From: a virus
IMG/VR virus record: IMGVR_UViG_3300002494_000002
Span: 1-25,786 of that record
Strand: one strand, 5' to 3'
DNA length: 25,786 bases
The notes beneath the pieces were generated by a model, which saw nothing but the letters and a program-made list of their open reading frames with translations, was not told where the DNA came from and searched no databases. Every line of letters starts with the position of its first letter. Position 1 is the stretch's first letter. Both the position numbers and the translations under genes were made by a program. Positions 1-7,002 of this stretch are shown in pieces.

Positions 1-234
1 TAAAAACTTTGGTGTAAGCTGAAAATATCCAATCCATCCGTTTTCACCTAAAGATGTTAACCAATGACACTTCGTCTCTTTTTTCGCAAGGGCAAGGTTA
101 TACCAATATGGATAATCGTTAGATAAAAGTCTTTGTGTTGCATCTTTAACTTGGGCTTCAATTTCTAAACAATTATCCAAAGCTAATGACGATTGCCATA
201 TAGATAAGCAAAACAAAAGAATATATTTTGTCAT
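1..234 (-). CDS. Secreted lytic transglycosylase (endolysin), 3' part beyond window
   Basis: The first 78 residues are visible and the gene continues past the left edge. Residues 1-18 form a hydrophobic signal-like segment (MTKYILLFCLSIWQSSLA) that should send the product to the periplasm. Residues 47-75 resemble the start of an SLT (soluble lytic transglycosylase) domain: ALAKKETKCHW holds the likely catalytic Glu53, and GWIGYFQLTP matches the family's G-x-x-Q-x-x-P segment. Such enzymes cleave the glycan strands of peptidoglycan. The start lies inside the end of the small membrane protein gene and the gene is the last one visible in the lysis group, so an endolysin role at the end of infection fits. 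Family identity is fairly safe; the missing C-terminus cannot be judged. Confidence 0.75.
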   Translation of the reverse strand, partial: MTKYILLFCLSIWQSSLALDNCLEIEAQVKDATQRLLSNDYPYWYNLALAKKETKCHWLTSLGENGWIGYFQLTPKFL

Positions 235-442
235 AAGGGTCTTTCCATTCTATATGTCCGATTATAATAAATCTTGTAATGTAGTAATAAAGAAGCCCAA
301 TACTTGCTAAAGCAATCTTACGTGCCATTGCTGAAAGTAAAGCATCGTAATCATACACAAACATAAAAGCAATAGTAGTAAAAGCAACAGCAGAGATAAT
401 ATGAATGTGATAATAAAACAAAAGCCTTTTAATTAGGTTCAT
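173..442 (-). CDS. Small three-helix membrane protein, candidate holin
   Basis: This 89-residue protein has about three hydrophobic segments (roughly residues 9-30, 43-61 and 73-88), with Lys/Arg before the first and charged loops between them. That size and topology suit a phage holin, which forms inner-membrane lesions that trigger lysis. No family signature is recognised, so holin is inferred from neighbours: the o-spanin gene upstream overlaps it by an ATGA junction and the transglycosylase gene starts inside its 3' end. An AGAGGTG ribosome site precedes the ATG. It could instead be an antiholin or another small membrane protein. Confidence 0.6.
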   Translation of the reverse strand: MNLIKRLLFYYHIHIISAVAFTTIAFMFVYDYDALLSAMARKIALASIGLLYYYITRFIIIGHIEWKDPYDKIYSFVLLIYMAIVISFG

Positions 443-672
443 TTACACACCTCTTGCGCTTTTCTTAATAACTCATTCTCTTTTTCTAAATCAAACATAT
501 AATTAAGGAGATATTGAAGTTTAACATTTAACGACATATCTCCTTTTAATACTGGCTTTTGAGTTTTTGGAACTTCAGGAATTTTACATTTTACGTAAAC
601 AGGCTTCTCTACATATTTCACCTGACTACATGAAAGAATAAGAACAGTAGGAACTGCTAATAACTTTTTCAT
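439..672 (-). CDS. Outer-membrane lipoprotein spanin (Rz1-like)
   Basis: From the ATG at 672 this encodes a 77-residue lipoprotein. A short signal peptide, MKKLLAVPTVLILSC, ends in a lipobox (LILSC), so the mature protein would begin at a lipid-modified Cys15. The remainder is polar, with a Pro-rich stretch (EKPVYVKCKIPEVPKTQKP) and a short C-terminal helix, as in o-spanins. It overlaps the upstream Rz-like gene by four bases (ATGA) and the downstream holin candidate in the same way. An in-frame start at 720 exists, but it adds a polar leader ahead of the signal peptide, so 672 is preferred. With its partner it would fuse inner and outer membranes in the last step of lysis. Confidence 0.7.
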   Translation of the reverse strand: MKKLLAVPTVLILSCSQVKYVEKPVYVKCKIPEVPKTQKPVLKGDMSLNVKLQYLLNYMFDLEKENELLRKAQEVCK

Positions 673-1019
673 TTCATCTGCTCCTGTGCTTGGTTTATTA
701 AATCTACAAGTTTTTGACATTCTTCATTTGTAATATAAACAGGCTGTTTTACAACCTGTTTTACATAAACTCTTTTTGCAGGTTTGTTGTAAAGCTCATA
801 CAATTGCTTTTGGGATGCTTCGTATTGCTCTTGCTGTAATTGCAGTTGTTGCATAAGTTGCTGGTTTGTGTTTTTACAATTAAGCAACTGTGATTGGAGT
901 TGCTTAACTTCTTGTCTAAGCTCTGCTATTTTATTTATAGATTGAATAAAAACAATAAAGCAACCAATTAAAAAACCAGCAACTAAAAACACTGCTATAA
1001 ATTTAGCTTTTAAATCCAT
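669..1019 (-). CDS. Inner-membrane spanin (Rz-like)
   Basis: The product is about 116 residues from the ATG at 1019, which has an AGG ribosome site seven bases upstream; an in-frame codon at 1052 is less likely. A single N-terminal membrane segment (about residues 6-25, FIAVFLVAGFLIGCFIVFI) is followed by a Gln-rich coiled coil (about 30-80) and a basic C-terminal part with a VYVKQVVKQPVYIT stretch. This is the classic i-spanin plan: N-terminus in the cytoplasm, coiled coil spanning the periplasm. The o-spanin gene follows with a four-base overlap, which strengthens the call. The assignment rests on architecture and order; spanin sequences are poorly conserved. Confidence 0.7.
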   Translation of the reverse strand: MDLKAKFIAVFLVAGFLIGCFIVFIQSINKIAELRQEVKQLQSQLLNCKNTNQQLMQQLQLQQEQYEASQKQLYELYNKPAKRVYVKQVVKQPVYITNEECQKLVDLINQAQEQMK

Positions 1020-1047
1020 CTTTAACCTGTAAATAAACATAGTTTTA

Positions 1048-1073
1048 AGCATACTCCCGCTCGGGAGTATGCT
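1048..1073 (-). terminator. Strong hairpin ahead of the lysis genes
   Basis: An 11-base-pair perfect inverted repeat (AGCATACTCCC / GGGAGTATGCT) with loop GCTC lies between the small gene ending at 1079 and the Rz-like start at 1019. For leftward transcripts it is followed by TAAAACTATG rather than a T-run, so it is at best a weak intrinsic terminator. It could be an attenuator, an RNA-processing site or a 3'-end stabiliser that separates fibre from lysis expression. Confidence 0.5.
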
Positions 1074-1078
1074 ATAGC

Positions 1079-1357
1079 TTACTCAATGTTTAAATTAATT
1101 CTATTTAGCTCTTCTACAGATTTAGCATTTCTTATAGCTTGCTTAATCTGCTCTACTTTGTCTCTAATTCTTTCTCTTTGCTGTAGCTTTGCAGAATACT
1201 TCTGCTTAAGTGCGTCAGCTTCAGTGTAGTTATTAAGTGCTAAAGCTTCTGCTATTTTGACAACAATATAGTCAGTTTCACTTAGTAAAGGAGATATATT
1301 AGCTTTAAGCTGTGAAAGTTTAATTTGCTTCATTTTCTCTAAATCAATCTTTAACAT
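1079..1357 (-). CDS. Small helical protein between fibre and lysis genes
   Basis: This 92-residue, highly charged protein is almost entirely alpha-helical by composition (LKQKYSAKLQQRERIRDKVEQIKQ and similar), with no membrane segment or cysteine. It ends in a SVEELNRINLNIE motif that recalls small proteins found just downstream of fibre genes in other tailed phages. A strong AAGGAGG ribosome site precedes the ATG. I do not recognise a defined family. Position suggests a fibre-related or assembly role, which is only inference. Confidence 0.6.
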   Translation of the reverse strand: MLKIDLEKMKQIKLSQLKANISPLLSETDYIVVKIAEALALNNYTEADALKQKYSAKLQQRERIRDKVEQIKQAIRNAKSVEELNRINLNIE

Positions 1358-1396
1358 TCGAAAAACCTCCTTAAGTTTTTTAAAAACTGTTTTAGT

Positions 1397-1678
1397 TTAC
1401 TTAACATGGTAAATCTCATTAAATTTTCTTGCAATTTCAGGTGGAAATTCATTACTAACACCTCCATAACCATGTGGTAAATACTCTCTTTCGTCAATAG
1501 TAATTGCTTCAATAGGAACATCAGCAGGTAAAAAGTTAGCATCTACTATCCAGTAAGGTCTGCCTGCTGGAACGTCTTTCTCTGCGATTTGCTCTATTGT
1601 AGCAAATCGCAGTGCTTCTGGGGTTGGAGTAAGAATAGATAAAGAACCGTCTTGGTTTTTAAATAATACTACCTTCAT
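1397..1678 (-). CDS. Conserved phage tail-region protein of unknown function
   Basis: The 93-residue product contains TIEQIAEKDVPAGRPYWIVD followed by a Leu-Pro-Ala-Asp segment. That pattern recurs in small uncharacterised proteins next to tail fibre genes of many tailed phages. It has no membrane segment and looks like a compact alpha/beta protein. An AGGAGG ribosome site lies seven bases upstream of the ATG, and the gene starts three bases after the end of the large fibre gene, so the two are almost certainly co-translated. A role beside the fibre, such as assembly, is inferred from position only. Confidence 0.65.
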   Translation of the reverse strand: MKVVLFKNQDGSLSILTPTPEALRFATIEQIAEKDVPAGRPYWIVDANFLPADVPIEAITIDEREYLPHGYGGVSNEFPPEIARKFNEIYHVK

Positions 1679-1680
1679 GT

Positions 1681-2538
1681 TTAACCTCCTATAATTGATA
1701 CTCTAATATCAGGCGAGTTAAAAGGTTCCCCTGTGTTGCCTCTATTCAAAATAGGTATCGATATTTTTGCATAATTTTTAGTATATGGAGGGTGTTCATG
1801 ACCAACACCATAAGCAACAACTGTGTGGAATGACATATCAAGGACACCACTCGCTACACCGCAAACAGTGTAATTATCTGAAGGCATAGGTAATGAAAAA
1901 TTTATTGTATATTCTCCTGTCCCGTTGTGGATAACAGAACTTACATTACCGCTTGCTATAATGGTAGGAGTAGATTTAGAACCGTCAAATCTTACCCATG
2001 CTCTACTTGCATAAATAGGCGCTTCTCCTTCAGCATTAAGGGCTGTTTTGACTGATTGTGTGTTAGATAAAGCAGTTTTCCAAGATTGCCCGTCGTATAC
2101 TTTTAACACTGGGTCTGATGTTGAAGTATCTAACCATGATGTGCCTACTGCAGGATTAGATGGTGCGTTGGAACCAACATAAACAGCTCTGATAACAGGT
2201 TTAGAAGGGTCTTTGTCTAAGAAAGATGATTTGATAGATTGAACATCTTTATTAAGCTCTTCAAATTGTGCTTCCGAAGCGCCGCTTACAGCTTTCCATG
2301 CATTACCATCATAAAGCTTTAAAGCTTTGTCAGTAGTGTCATACCACAGCATAGAAGCTACAGGATTTGTTGGTGCTACAGAGTTAACATACACAGGTCT
2401 TAAAACAGGCTGTGTTGGGTCATTATTCATAAAAGCTTGACCAAGTGCGGTAAAGTTAGCATTTGCTAACTTTAGCTCAGTGTCAACTTGGTCTTGATAA
2501 GGTTGATTAGGCTTAAAAGGAGTTAAATTATAAGCCAT
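1681..2538 (-). CDS. Tail fibre protein with two repeated modules and a shared tip domain
   Basis: The 285-residue protein has two copies of a roughly 45-residue module: PVLRPVYVNSVAPTNP...KLYDGNAWKA near residues 44-84 and PVIRAVYVGSNAPSNP...KVYDGQSWKT near 114-155. The C-terminal part (about 165-285) begins APIYASRAWVRFDG and continues GNVSSVIHNGTGEYTINF. This type of terminal domain is common in phage fibre proteins, where it probably carries receptor contact. The same domain closes the neighbouring fibre gene (2550-3080). An AAGGAGG ribosome site precedes the ATG. It lies last in a row of three fibre-type genes, so it is probably the distal fibre. Function as a fibre is fairly secure; its receptor is unknown. 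Confidence 0.8.
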   Translation of the reverse strand: MAYNLTPFKPNQPYQDQVDTELKLANANFTALGQAFMNNDPTQPVLRPVYVNSVAPTNPVASMLWYDTTDKALKLYDGNAWKAVSGASEAQFEELNKDVQSIKSSFLDKDPSKPVIRAVYVGSNAPSNPAVGTSWLDTSTSDPVLKVYDGQSWKTALSNTQSVKTALNAEGEAPIYASRAWVRFDGSKSTPTIIASGNVSSVIHNGTGEYTINFSLPMPSDNYTVCGVASGVLDMSFHTVVAYGVGHEHPPYTKNYAKISIPILNRGNTGEPFNSPDIRVSIIGG

Positions 2539-2549
2539 TTTACACCTCC

Positions 2550-3080
2550 TTATCTAAATATAGCTACCATAAATACTCCAATATCAGATGCCCGATGGTT
2601 GCCATCTACATTTCTAACTCTTAATGAAGTAGTTGTCTTACCGCCTTGTGAGTTTTGGTCTCCATATTCACACAACCAAACCCCTTGTCCATCTTCATTA
2701 TTTCTACCACCAAACACTGATACATAATTTGTATCAGGCATAGGAGTAATGAAATTAATCGTATAATCTCCTACTCCGTTTTTAACAATAGAACTTACAT
2801 TACCGCTTGCTCTGATGGTTGGTGGAGAAGTTGTGCCGTCAAAATTTACCCAAGCACGGCAAGCGTATATAGGCGCATCGCCAGAAGCATTAAGCGCTGT
2901 TTTTACTTTCGGGTCATTGGCTACAAAATTAAGCTGACTGTTGGCATTTTGTTTCCATTGCTCCAGTTCGTTAATTTTGTTTTGAACCATAGCGTTCCAA
3001 TTGTCAGCCTGCGTTGCCACGCGGTTGACAAGGTTTGCAACATTTTGACTAAGCTGTGCTACTTGACTTTCTAAAGACAT
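2550..3080 (-). CDS. Short tail fibre with coiled-coil stalk and the same tip domain
   Basis: From the ATG at 3080 (GGAGG eight bases upstream, inside the preceding gene) the product has 176 residues. Residues 1-60 are a likely coiled-coil stalk (SLESQVAQLSQNVANLVNRV...NKINELEQWKQNANSQ). A tip domain follows, starting APIYACRAWVNFDG and GNVSSIVKNGVGDYTINF, clearly homologous to the end of the 1681-2538 fibre. The final roughly 60 residues differ between the two. A second, shorter receptor-binding fibre or a fibre tip is the likely role. An upstream in-frame start at 3095 is possible but lacks a ribosome site of its own. Confidence 0.75.
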   Translation of the reverse strand: MSLESQVAQLSQNVANLVNRVATQADNWNAMVQNKINELEQWKQNANSQLNFVANDPKVKTALNASGDAPIYACRAWVNFDGTTSPPTIRASGNVSSIVKNGVGDYTINFITPMPDTNYVSVFGGRNNEDGQGVWLCEYGDQNSQGGKTTTSLRVRNVDGNHRASDIGVFMVAIFR

Positions 3081-3081
3081 C

Positions 3082-3600
3082 TTAATTGCCTCCATTTAAT
3101 TGATTTAATTTATTTGATACAACTGCATATCCTATTTGCGTTATACTATCTGCAAATCGTACAAACTCTTCAGCATAGAAAAGATTTAAATCTACACCTT
3201 GATTAATTATCTGTATAGAGCTAATTGGGACTGTAGTAATTTTCATTTTGAAACCAATCAGAAACTGACTTATGTCTGTTTTATATCCAAGAATGTAGTT
3301 TGGGTCGCTCCATACGGCAAACAGCGTTCCATCATCCAAGTAAAAACCAACTTCTCTAATCCAGTATTGTTGATTAGACTGCAATATTGCATGAAGTGTT
3401 ATTGATTTTTCATCTGTGTTTACTTCTGCAGATAAGATTGGAACTCTTTCTTTTTCGTTATACAGACTTGTCAAATTGTCGGATGGTGTATATGCTCCAT
3501 CGCCAACTCCCATGCTTGCAATACTAACCTTTAGTCCGTTTTGTTGTGCGTCTAATGCCGCTTTCATTCCAGCTTGTGTTATCGTTGCTGCTAATCCCAT
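3082..3600 (-). CDS. Tail fibre base / collar-type protein (P2 gpH N-terminal-like)
   Basis: The 172-residue protein begins ATITQAGMKAALDAQQNGLKVSIASMGVGDG, the pattern of the N-terminal domain that attaches P2 gpH-type fibres to the baseplate (T-x-x-G x11 G, then hydrophobic residues and VGDG). The central part contains YWIREVGFYLDDGTLFAVW, also typical of that domain. It stops at about the length of this single domain, so the stalk and tip appear to be supplied by the next two genes. A GGAGG ribosome site precedes the ATG. It directly follows the gpI-like gene, the same order as in P2. Confidence 0.8.
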   Translation of the reverse strand: MGLAATITQAGMKAALDAQQNGLKVSIASMGVGDGAYTPSDNLTSLYNEKERVPILSAEVNTDEKSITLHAILQSNQQYWIREVGFYLDDGTLFAVWSDPNYILGYKTDISQFLIGFKMKITTVPISSIQIINQGVDLNLFYAEEFVRFADSITQIGYAVVSNKLNQLNGGN

Positions 3601-3601
3601 T

Positions 3602-4270
3602 TTAAGCCTCCAAATAAACCTGAGTAATGCTAAAACAATTTACTCCTGCCATCATTCCAATATTCCAATCCATTCGATAGTTTGACTGTGTCTCTGCTTC
3701 AAATCTGCTTACTCCACAACCGCTTAGAATAGACGGTGTTGCTATTGTAGTGCTTGGTGTTGCTTCAAATATTATCCCAGCTAAATGGCTTCTTACATTT
3801 TTATATTCATTTATAAGTTCTTTCATATATTCTTGAGTTTGCTCACTAAATAGCTGATTTCCTACTCTTCTATCTATGCTCAGAACAACTGCAAACTCAT
3901 ATGGATTTAGCTGTCTAAATATCTGATTGTATGGAGATGGTATTGGCTTAAACCATTCGTATATTTTTGCATCTGTTGAGAATATCTGTAATACTTTCTT
4001 GATTGCGTATAATGTGCCTTTATATTTATGTAGCTCAATCGCATTTTTAATAAGATTTCTCTTTTCTTGTATATCTTGAGCTTTATCGTATCCTTCAATA
4101 TGAAATTGCCAGCCCAGTAAGTCCAGCAAATTTTCATCTTCTATTTCATCAATGCGTGGCAGTATTAAAACATTGATGATTTTGTTTTTAATATCTTCAA
4201 AGCTAACATCAAACGTATTAACTAAATGCTGTAGTTCTTTTATGCTCGATGGTGTCAACTCTTTAATCAT
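3602..4270 (-). CDS. I: Baseplate/tail protein I (P2 gpI family)
   Basis: The 222-residue protein carries the P2 gpI hallmark region: LILPRIDEIEDENLLDLLGWQFHIEGYD, then KRNLIKNAIELHKYKGTLYAIKKVL (residues about 36-92). In this family the protein is part of the baseplate, between gpJ and the fibre. Gene order J-I-fibre agrees. The start overlaps the end of the gpJ gene by eight bases, which suggests coupled translation; there is no clear ribosome site of its own. Confidence 0.88.
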   Translation of the reverse strand: MIKELTPSSIKELQHLVNTFDVSFEDIKNKIINVLILPRIDEIEDENLLDLLGWQFHIEGYDKAQDIQEKRNLIKNAIELHKYKGTLYAIKKVLQIFSTDAKIYEWFKPIPSPYNQIFRQLNPYEFAVVLSIDRRVGNQLFSEQTQEYMKELINEYKNVRSHLAGIIFEATPSTTIATPSILSGCGVSRFEAETQSNYRMDWNIGMMAGVNCFSITQVYLEA

Positions 4271-5360
4271 TTGTCAAGCCGCCATATATGATATTTATGT
4301 TATTTGCATATGCTATTTGCTCTATAGTTAGCTGTTGTTTGCTTGGAGCTGTTAAATCTATTGCATAAGCTCCAGCTTGTTTCACTCTTGATATTAACTG
4401 TTCTGGCAATACATCTCTTCCGATTTTACTTTTAGTCCAGTTAACAAAATCGTTAACTGCATTTTGAACTGCAGTTTGAATAATTGAGACTTTGGCTTCA
4501 TCTTTTTTGTTTACATAGTAAGTGAAATTAATATCGTAGTTGACAACTTGCGGAGCTGATACTATCACTTGGTCTGTTAGCGGTCTTACTTTTTCAGATG
4601 ATAGATAATTAGCAACTGCATTAATCATATCTGCATTTGGAATAGCGCCGTTTTTAAGAGTAAAAATGACCTTTACTTGCCCTGGATTTGGAGAATATAC
4701 TTCTACATCTTCAATGTCTTGATGTGCTGATAAAGTGTGATAAATGTAAGCTTGCCTGCTTCCTGCGTTGGAAAATCTTTCAATTGATAATCTTATTCGT
4801 TCTCTAAATCTCTCGTCATCTTCTAAATCTGTTCCATACATGCTTGTTGTAATGTTTTCTACTCTTGTGACATATGGCAGTGTATCAACAAGCTTGTTTA
4901 TTTGTCCTATACTAAAATTGTTTCCAGCAGAACCTGCAACATTGCAAACAGCTAAAACATCAACGAACAAACTCCCCGCTGGTATTTTAGCTTCCTGCAA
5001 AGTTGCAAAATAAATATTCCCGTCTGGTGTTGCTCTTGTTCCTGCTGGAATTACTATATCAAAACTAAGCGGCTGGTCTAAATAAAATCTTAAAGTCGTT
5101 TTGGAGGCTTTGGCTTGTAATCTTACAACTCCGTAAAATTCTGCTAATTTGTCTAAGTTTTTATCTGTTGCATAAGCTAATAAATTCTGTTTAGCTGTTT
5201 CATTGATTGCAATTGCAAGTAGAGTGCTTGCGTATGTTTGAAGATTGATTAATAGGCGCTCTGGGTCGGCTGGATATAGAGTCCTGCCTGTTATTTGCTG
5301 ATACGCATCTATCAATAATTTTTCATAATAAATTGCATCAGTATTTACGAATTCAGCCAT
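4263..5360 (-). CDS. J: Baseplate protein J (P2 gpJ / Mu gp47 family)
   Basis: The 365-residue protein matches the baseplate J family: N-terminal helical part with ADPERLLINLQTYASTLLAIAINETAKQNLLAYA, then PAGTRATPDGNIYFAT and the strongly typical DDERFRERIRLSIERFSNAGSRQAYIYH (about 180-210). Length is as expected. Gp47/gpJ forms the wedge that joins the baseplate hub to the fibres. The start overlaps the gpW-like gene by 16 bases and lacks a strong ribosome site, so translational coupling is likely. Confidence 0.92.
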   Translation of the reverse strand: MAEFVNTDAIYYEKLLIDAYQQITGRTLYPADPERLLINLQTYASTLLAIAINETAKQNLLAYATDKNLDKLAEFYGVVRLQAKASKTTLRFYLDQPLSFDIVIPAGTRATPDGNIYFATLQEAKIPAGSLFVDVLAVCNVAGSAGNNFSIGQINKLVDTLPYVTRVENITTSMYGTDLEDDERFRERIRLSIERFSNAGSRQAYIYHTLSAHQDIEDVEVYSPNPGQVKVIFTLKNGAIPNADMINAVANYLSSEKVRPLTDQVIVSAPQVVNYDINFTYYVNKKDEAKVSIIQTAVQNAVNDFVNWTKSKIGRDVLPEQLISRVKQAGAYAIDLTAPSKQQLTIEQIAYANNINIIYGGLTND

Positions 5361-5662
5361 AGCGGTATCTCTATTATTTCTCCAGTTTCTTTAATTACGA
5401 GTTCTATACTAATTAGCAATCTTTCATAGCTTTTATTGAGTGAGAGATTGCTAACTTTTACTCTTGGCTCCCATTTTACTATTGCATCTGCTATTTCTGC
5501 CATAATCTTTCCTCTTGTGATAGTTGTCATTGGTTGGTCTATAAACAGATGCAGATTAGAGCCAAAATCTGGTCTGTGTATATCAGTTCCTCTCGGTGTT
5601 GTCAGAATAATCCTTACGTTTTGCATAATGCTATTAAGCTGATTTGTTTCTACTACTTTCAT
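5345..5662 (-). CDS. W: Baseplate wedge protein W (gp25-like)
   Basis: The product, 105 residues from the ATG at 5662, carries the gpW/gp25 core: VRIILTTPRGTDIHRPDFGSNL, then ITRGKIMAEIADAIVKWEPRV. Proteins of this family start the baseplate wedge in contractile tails. A TTG at 5683 in the same frame would add seven residues, but it lies within the conserved promoter element. The ATG at 5662 sits six bases after a GATAAT -10-like box, so it may be read from a leaderless message; no ribosome site is visible. The gene opens the baseplate-fibre-lysis unit. Confidence 0.9.
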   Translation of the reverse strand: MKVVETNQLNSIMQNVRIILTTPRGTDIHRPDFGSNLHLFIDQPMTTITRGKIMAEIADAIVKWEPRVKVSNLSLNKSYERLLISIELVIKETGEIIEIPLWLNS

Positions 5663-5668
5663 ATTTTC

Positions 5669-5714
5669 ATTATCTATTGACAAACAAGATTAAACAAGCA
5701 ATGATTTCACAAGA
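5669..5714 (-). promoter_or_regulatory. Late-type promoter element S1 (baseplate-fibre-lysis unit)
   Basis: On the minus strand the core GTGAAATCATTGCTTGT (5710 to 5694) is followed 19 bases later by GATAAT (5674-5669) and six bases after that by the ATG of the gpW-like gene. The 37 bases from 5714 to 5678 are identical to 21668-21704 on the other strand. It lies in the only gap between the head gene and the baseplate genes. Confidence 0.75.
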
Positions 5715-7002
5715 CTTTAATTATTGCTGCGTAATGAGAAAGCTGATTTATGAGTTCATTTATTTGATTTTGCAATTTTGCAAACTCTCTTATCTCAAGT
5801 GTGTCATCGCTTGAAATTACGTATTTATTGCCTCTGACGAATATATAATCAGTGCTGCCGTCAAAGTCTCTTCTTATAAGTACCTGTTCTGGATTTTTGA
5901 TAATTTCTTTTGACATTCTTTTGTATTGCTCTATTGTTTCAGCTCCAACTTCATGTGCGTGCTCTTGAAAGTTTCTTAACAGGTTCTCTTTGGAGTATCT
6001 TGTCCAGCTACTGCCAAAATGTGTTTTTATTCTTTCACTAATTTCTTCTGGTTTTAGATTTCTGTATTCATCTTGTAATTGTTGCAATAGTGCAGATTGT
6101 TCTAAGCTTTTTGGCTGTGTTGCTGGGGTTATTGTGACAGGTAAAGGTCTTTCTATCTCTTCTTGATATGCATGTAAAACACATCGGCAATGCGGATGTG
6201 CTGGTGGCATTTTGCTGGGCAGGTTATCTGACGGCATTCTTTTAAGTGTATCTAAGTCAAAATTAGTTAAAAATGGCTTGACATTCGGCAGGCTTTCAGG
6301 GTCTGCTTCTATCAAATCTAATGTTCTTACTGCGTCAGCTGTTTTAAAAATCCTTCCATCCATGCTTCTACAGTAAGGACAGGTCAATCTGTCTCCGATT
6401 GCGTTCCATCTGTAATGGCTTATGCGTGCCTTCTGAAATGCTCTTATTCTTGCTGAGTTCTTTAAATGATTGTATGTAGTATCAATTATTTGTCTTGCTT
6501 TTGTCTGTGTTCTTTGTTGCAGATAGCTACCAAATCTATTCAGAAATTCTTGTATTCCTGATGTATCTTTTCCAATCGGATTTCCTTCTGTGAGATAGTA
6601 ATTATTCATCCAGTTAATGACTTCTTGCCTTAATCTTGCATCTCCTCTGAAAAACCTTCCAAGATAAAAATCTGCAAGACTTTCCGCATAACCGATTGTT
6701 CGAAGGTCTGGAGCTATAAACTCAAACTTAAACACCTTTGGGACTGCTTCTTTCTGTGCTTTTTCGTATGTCTTTTCAAATTCTTTTCTTAAATAGTCTT
6801 TTTCTTTAGTGCTTAATTTAACTTTCTCTTCAAGTTTTGAAATAATAAATCTTTGCAAGTCTTGAAACGATATGAAGTATTTAGTATACTTAAAAGCTTC
6901 TTTTAGTGATTCTTCTACTTTCTGCAAAATTGCAGGTAGTATTACATTAACAATTCTGTCTATATCCTGATTGCCTTCTGTGTCCCAGTCATACTCAGCC
7001 AT
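5707..7002 (-). CDS. F: Head morphogenesis protein (Mu gpF / SPP1 gp7-like)
   Basis: The 431-residue protein has a long helical N-terminal half. A Mu-F-type domain follows (about residues 190-280): FQKARISHYRWNAIGDRLTCPYCRSMDGRIF and PPAHPHCRCVLHAYQ. The Cys and His residues there (CPYC, HPHCRC) are typical of this family and may bind a metal. In Mu-like phages the protein is a minor capsid component next to the portal. The start overlaps the portal gene by eight bases. The last roughly 130 residues extend beyond the core domain and contain TDYIFVRGNKYVISSDDTLEIREF, which I do not recognise. Confidence 0.88.
   Translation of the reverse strand: MAEYDWDTEGNQDIDRIVNVILPAILQKVEESLKEAFKYTKYFISFQDLQRFIISKLEEKVKLSTKEKDYLRKEFEKTYEKAQKEAVPKVFKFEFIAPDLRTIGYAESLADFYLGRFFRGDARLRQEVINWMNNYYLTEGNPIGKDTSGIQEFLNRFGSYLQQRTQTKARQIIDTTYNHLKNSARIRAFQKARISHYRWNAIGDRLTCPYCRSMDGRIFKTADAVRTLDLIEADPESLPNVKPFLTNFDLDTLKRMPSDNLPSKMPPAHPHCRCVLHAYQEEIERPLPVTITPATQPKSLEQSALLQQLQDEYRNLKPEEISERIKTHFGSSWTRYSKENLLRNFQEHAHEVGAETIEQYKRMSKEIIKNPEQVLIRRDFDGSTDYIFVRGNKYVISSDDTLEIREFAKLQNQINELINQLSHYAAIIKVL
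5771..5782 (-). repeat. Dispersed inverted repeat TGCAAAATTGCA
   Basis: Exact copy on the minus strand, near the 3' end of the gpF-like gene, read as codons for AKLQ. Confidence 0.8.
6923..6934 (+). repeat. Dispersed inverted repeat TGCAAAATTGCA
   Basis: Exact copy, with flanks extending the dyad to CTGCAAAATTGCAG. It lies near the 5' end of the gpF-like gene and is read there as AILQ. Confidence 0.8.

Noticed and set aside
1681-3095. Diversity-generating retroelement or Gin-type invertible fibre segment
   Set aside because: No reverse transcriptase or invertase is visible, and the duplicated domains are in direct orientation.
5663-5683. TTG start at 5683 for the gpW-like gene
   Set aside because: It would lie within the conserved promoter element and has no ribosome site; ATG 5662 fits the -10 position.
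5694-5710. The 17-base core as a sigma54 promoter (TTGC at -12)
   Set aside because: TTGCTT fits the -12 part in most copies, but the -24 GG is absent in all five copies, and -10 boxes at constant spacing explain the sites better.
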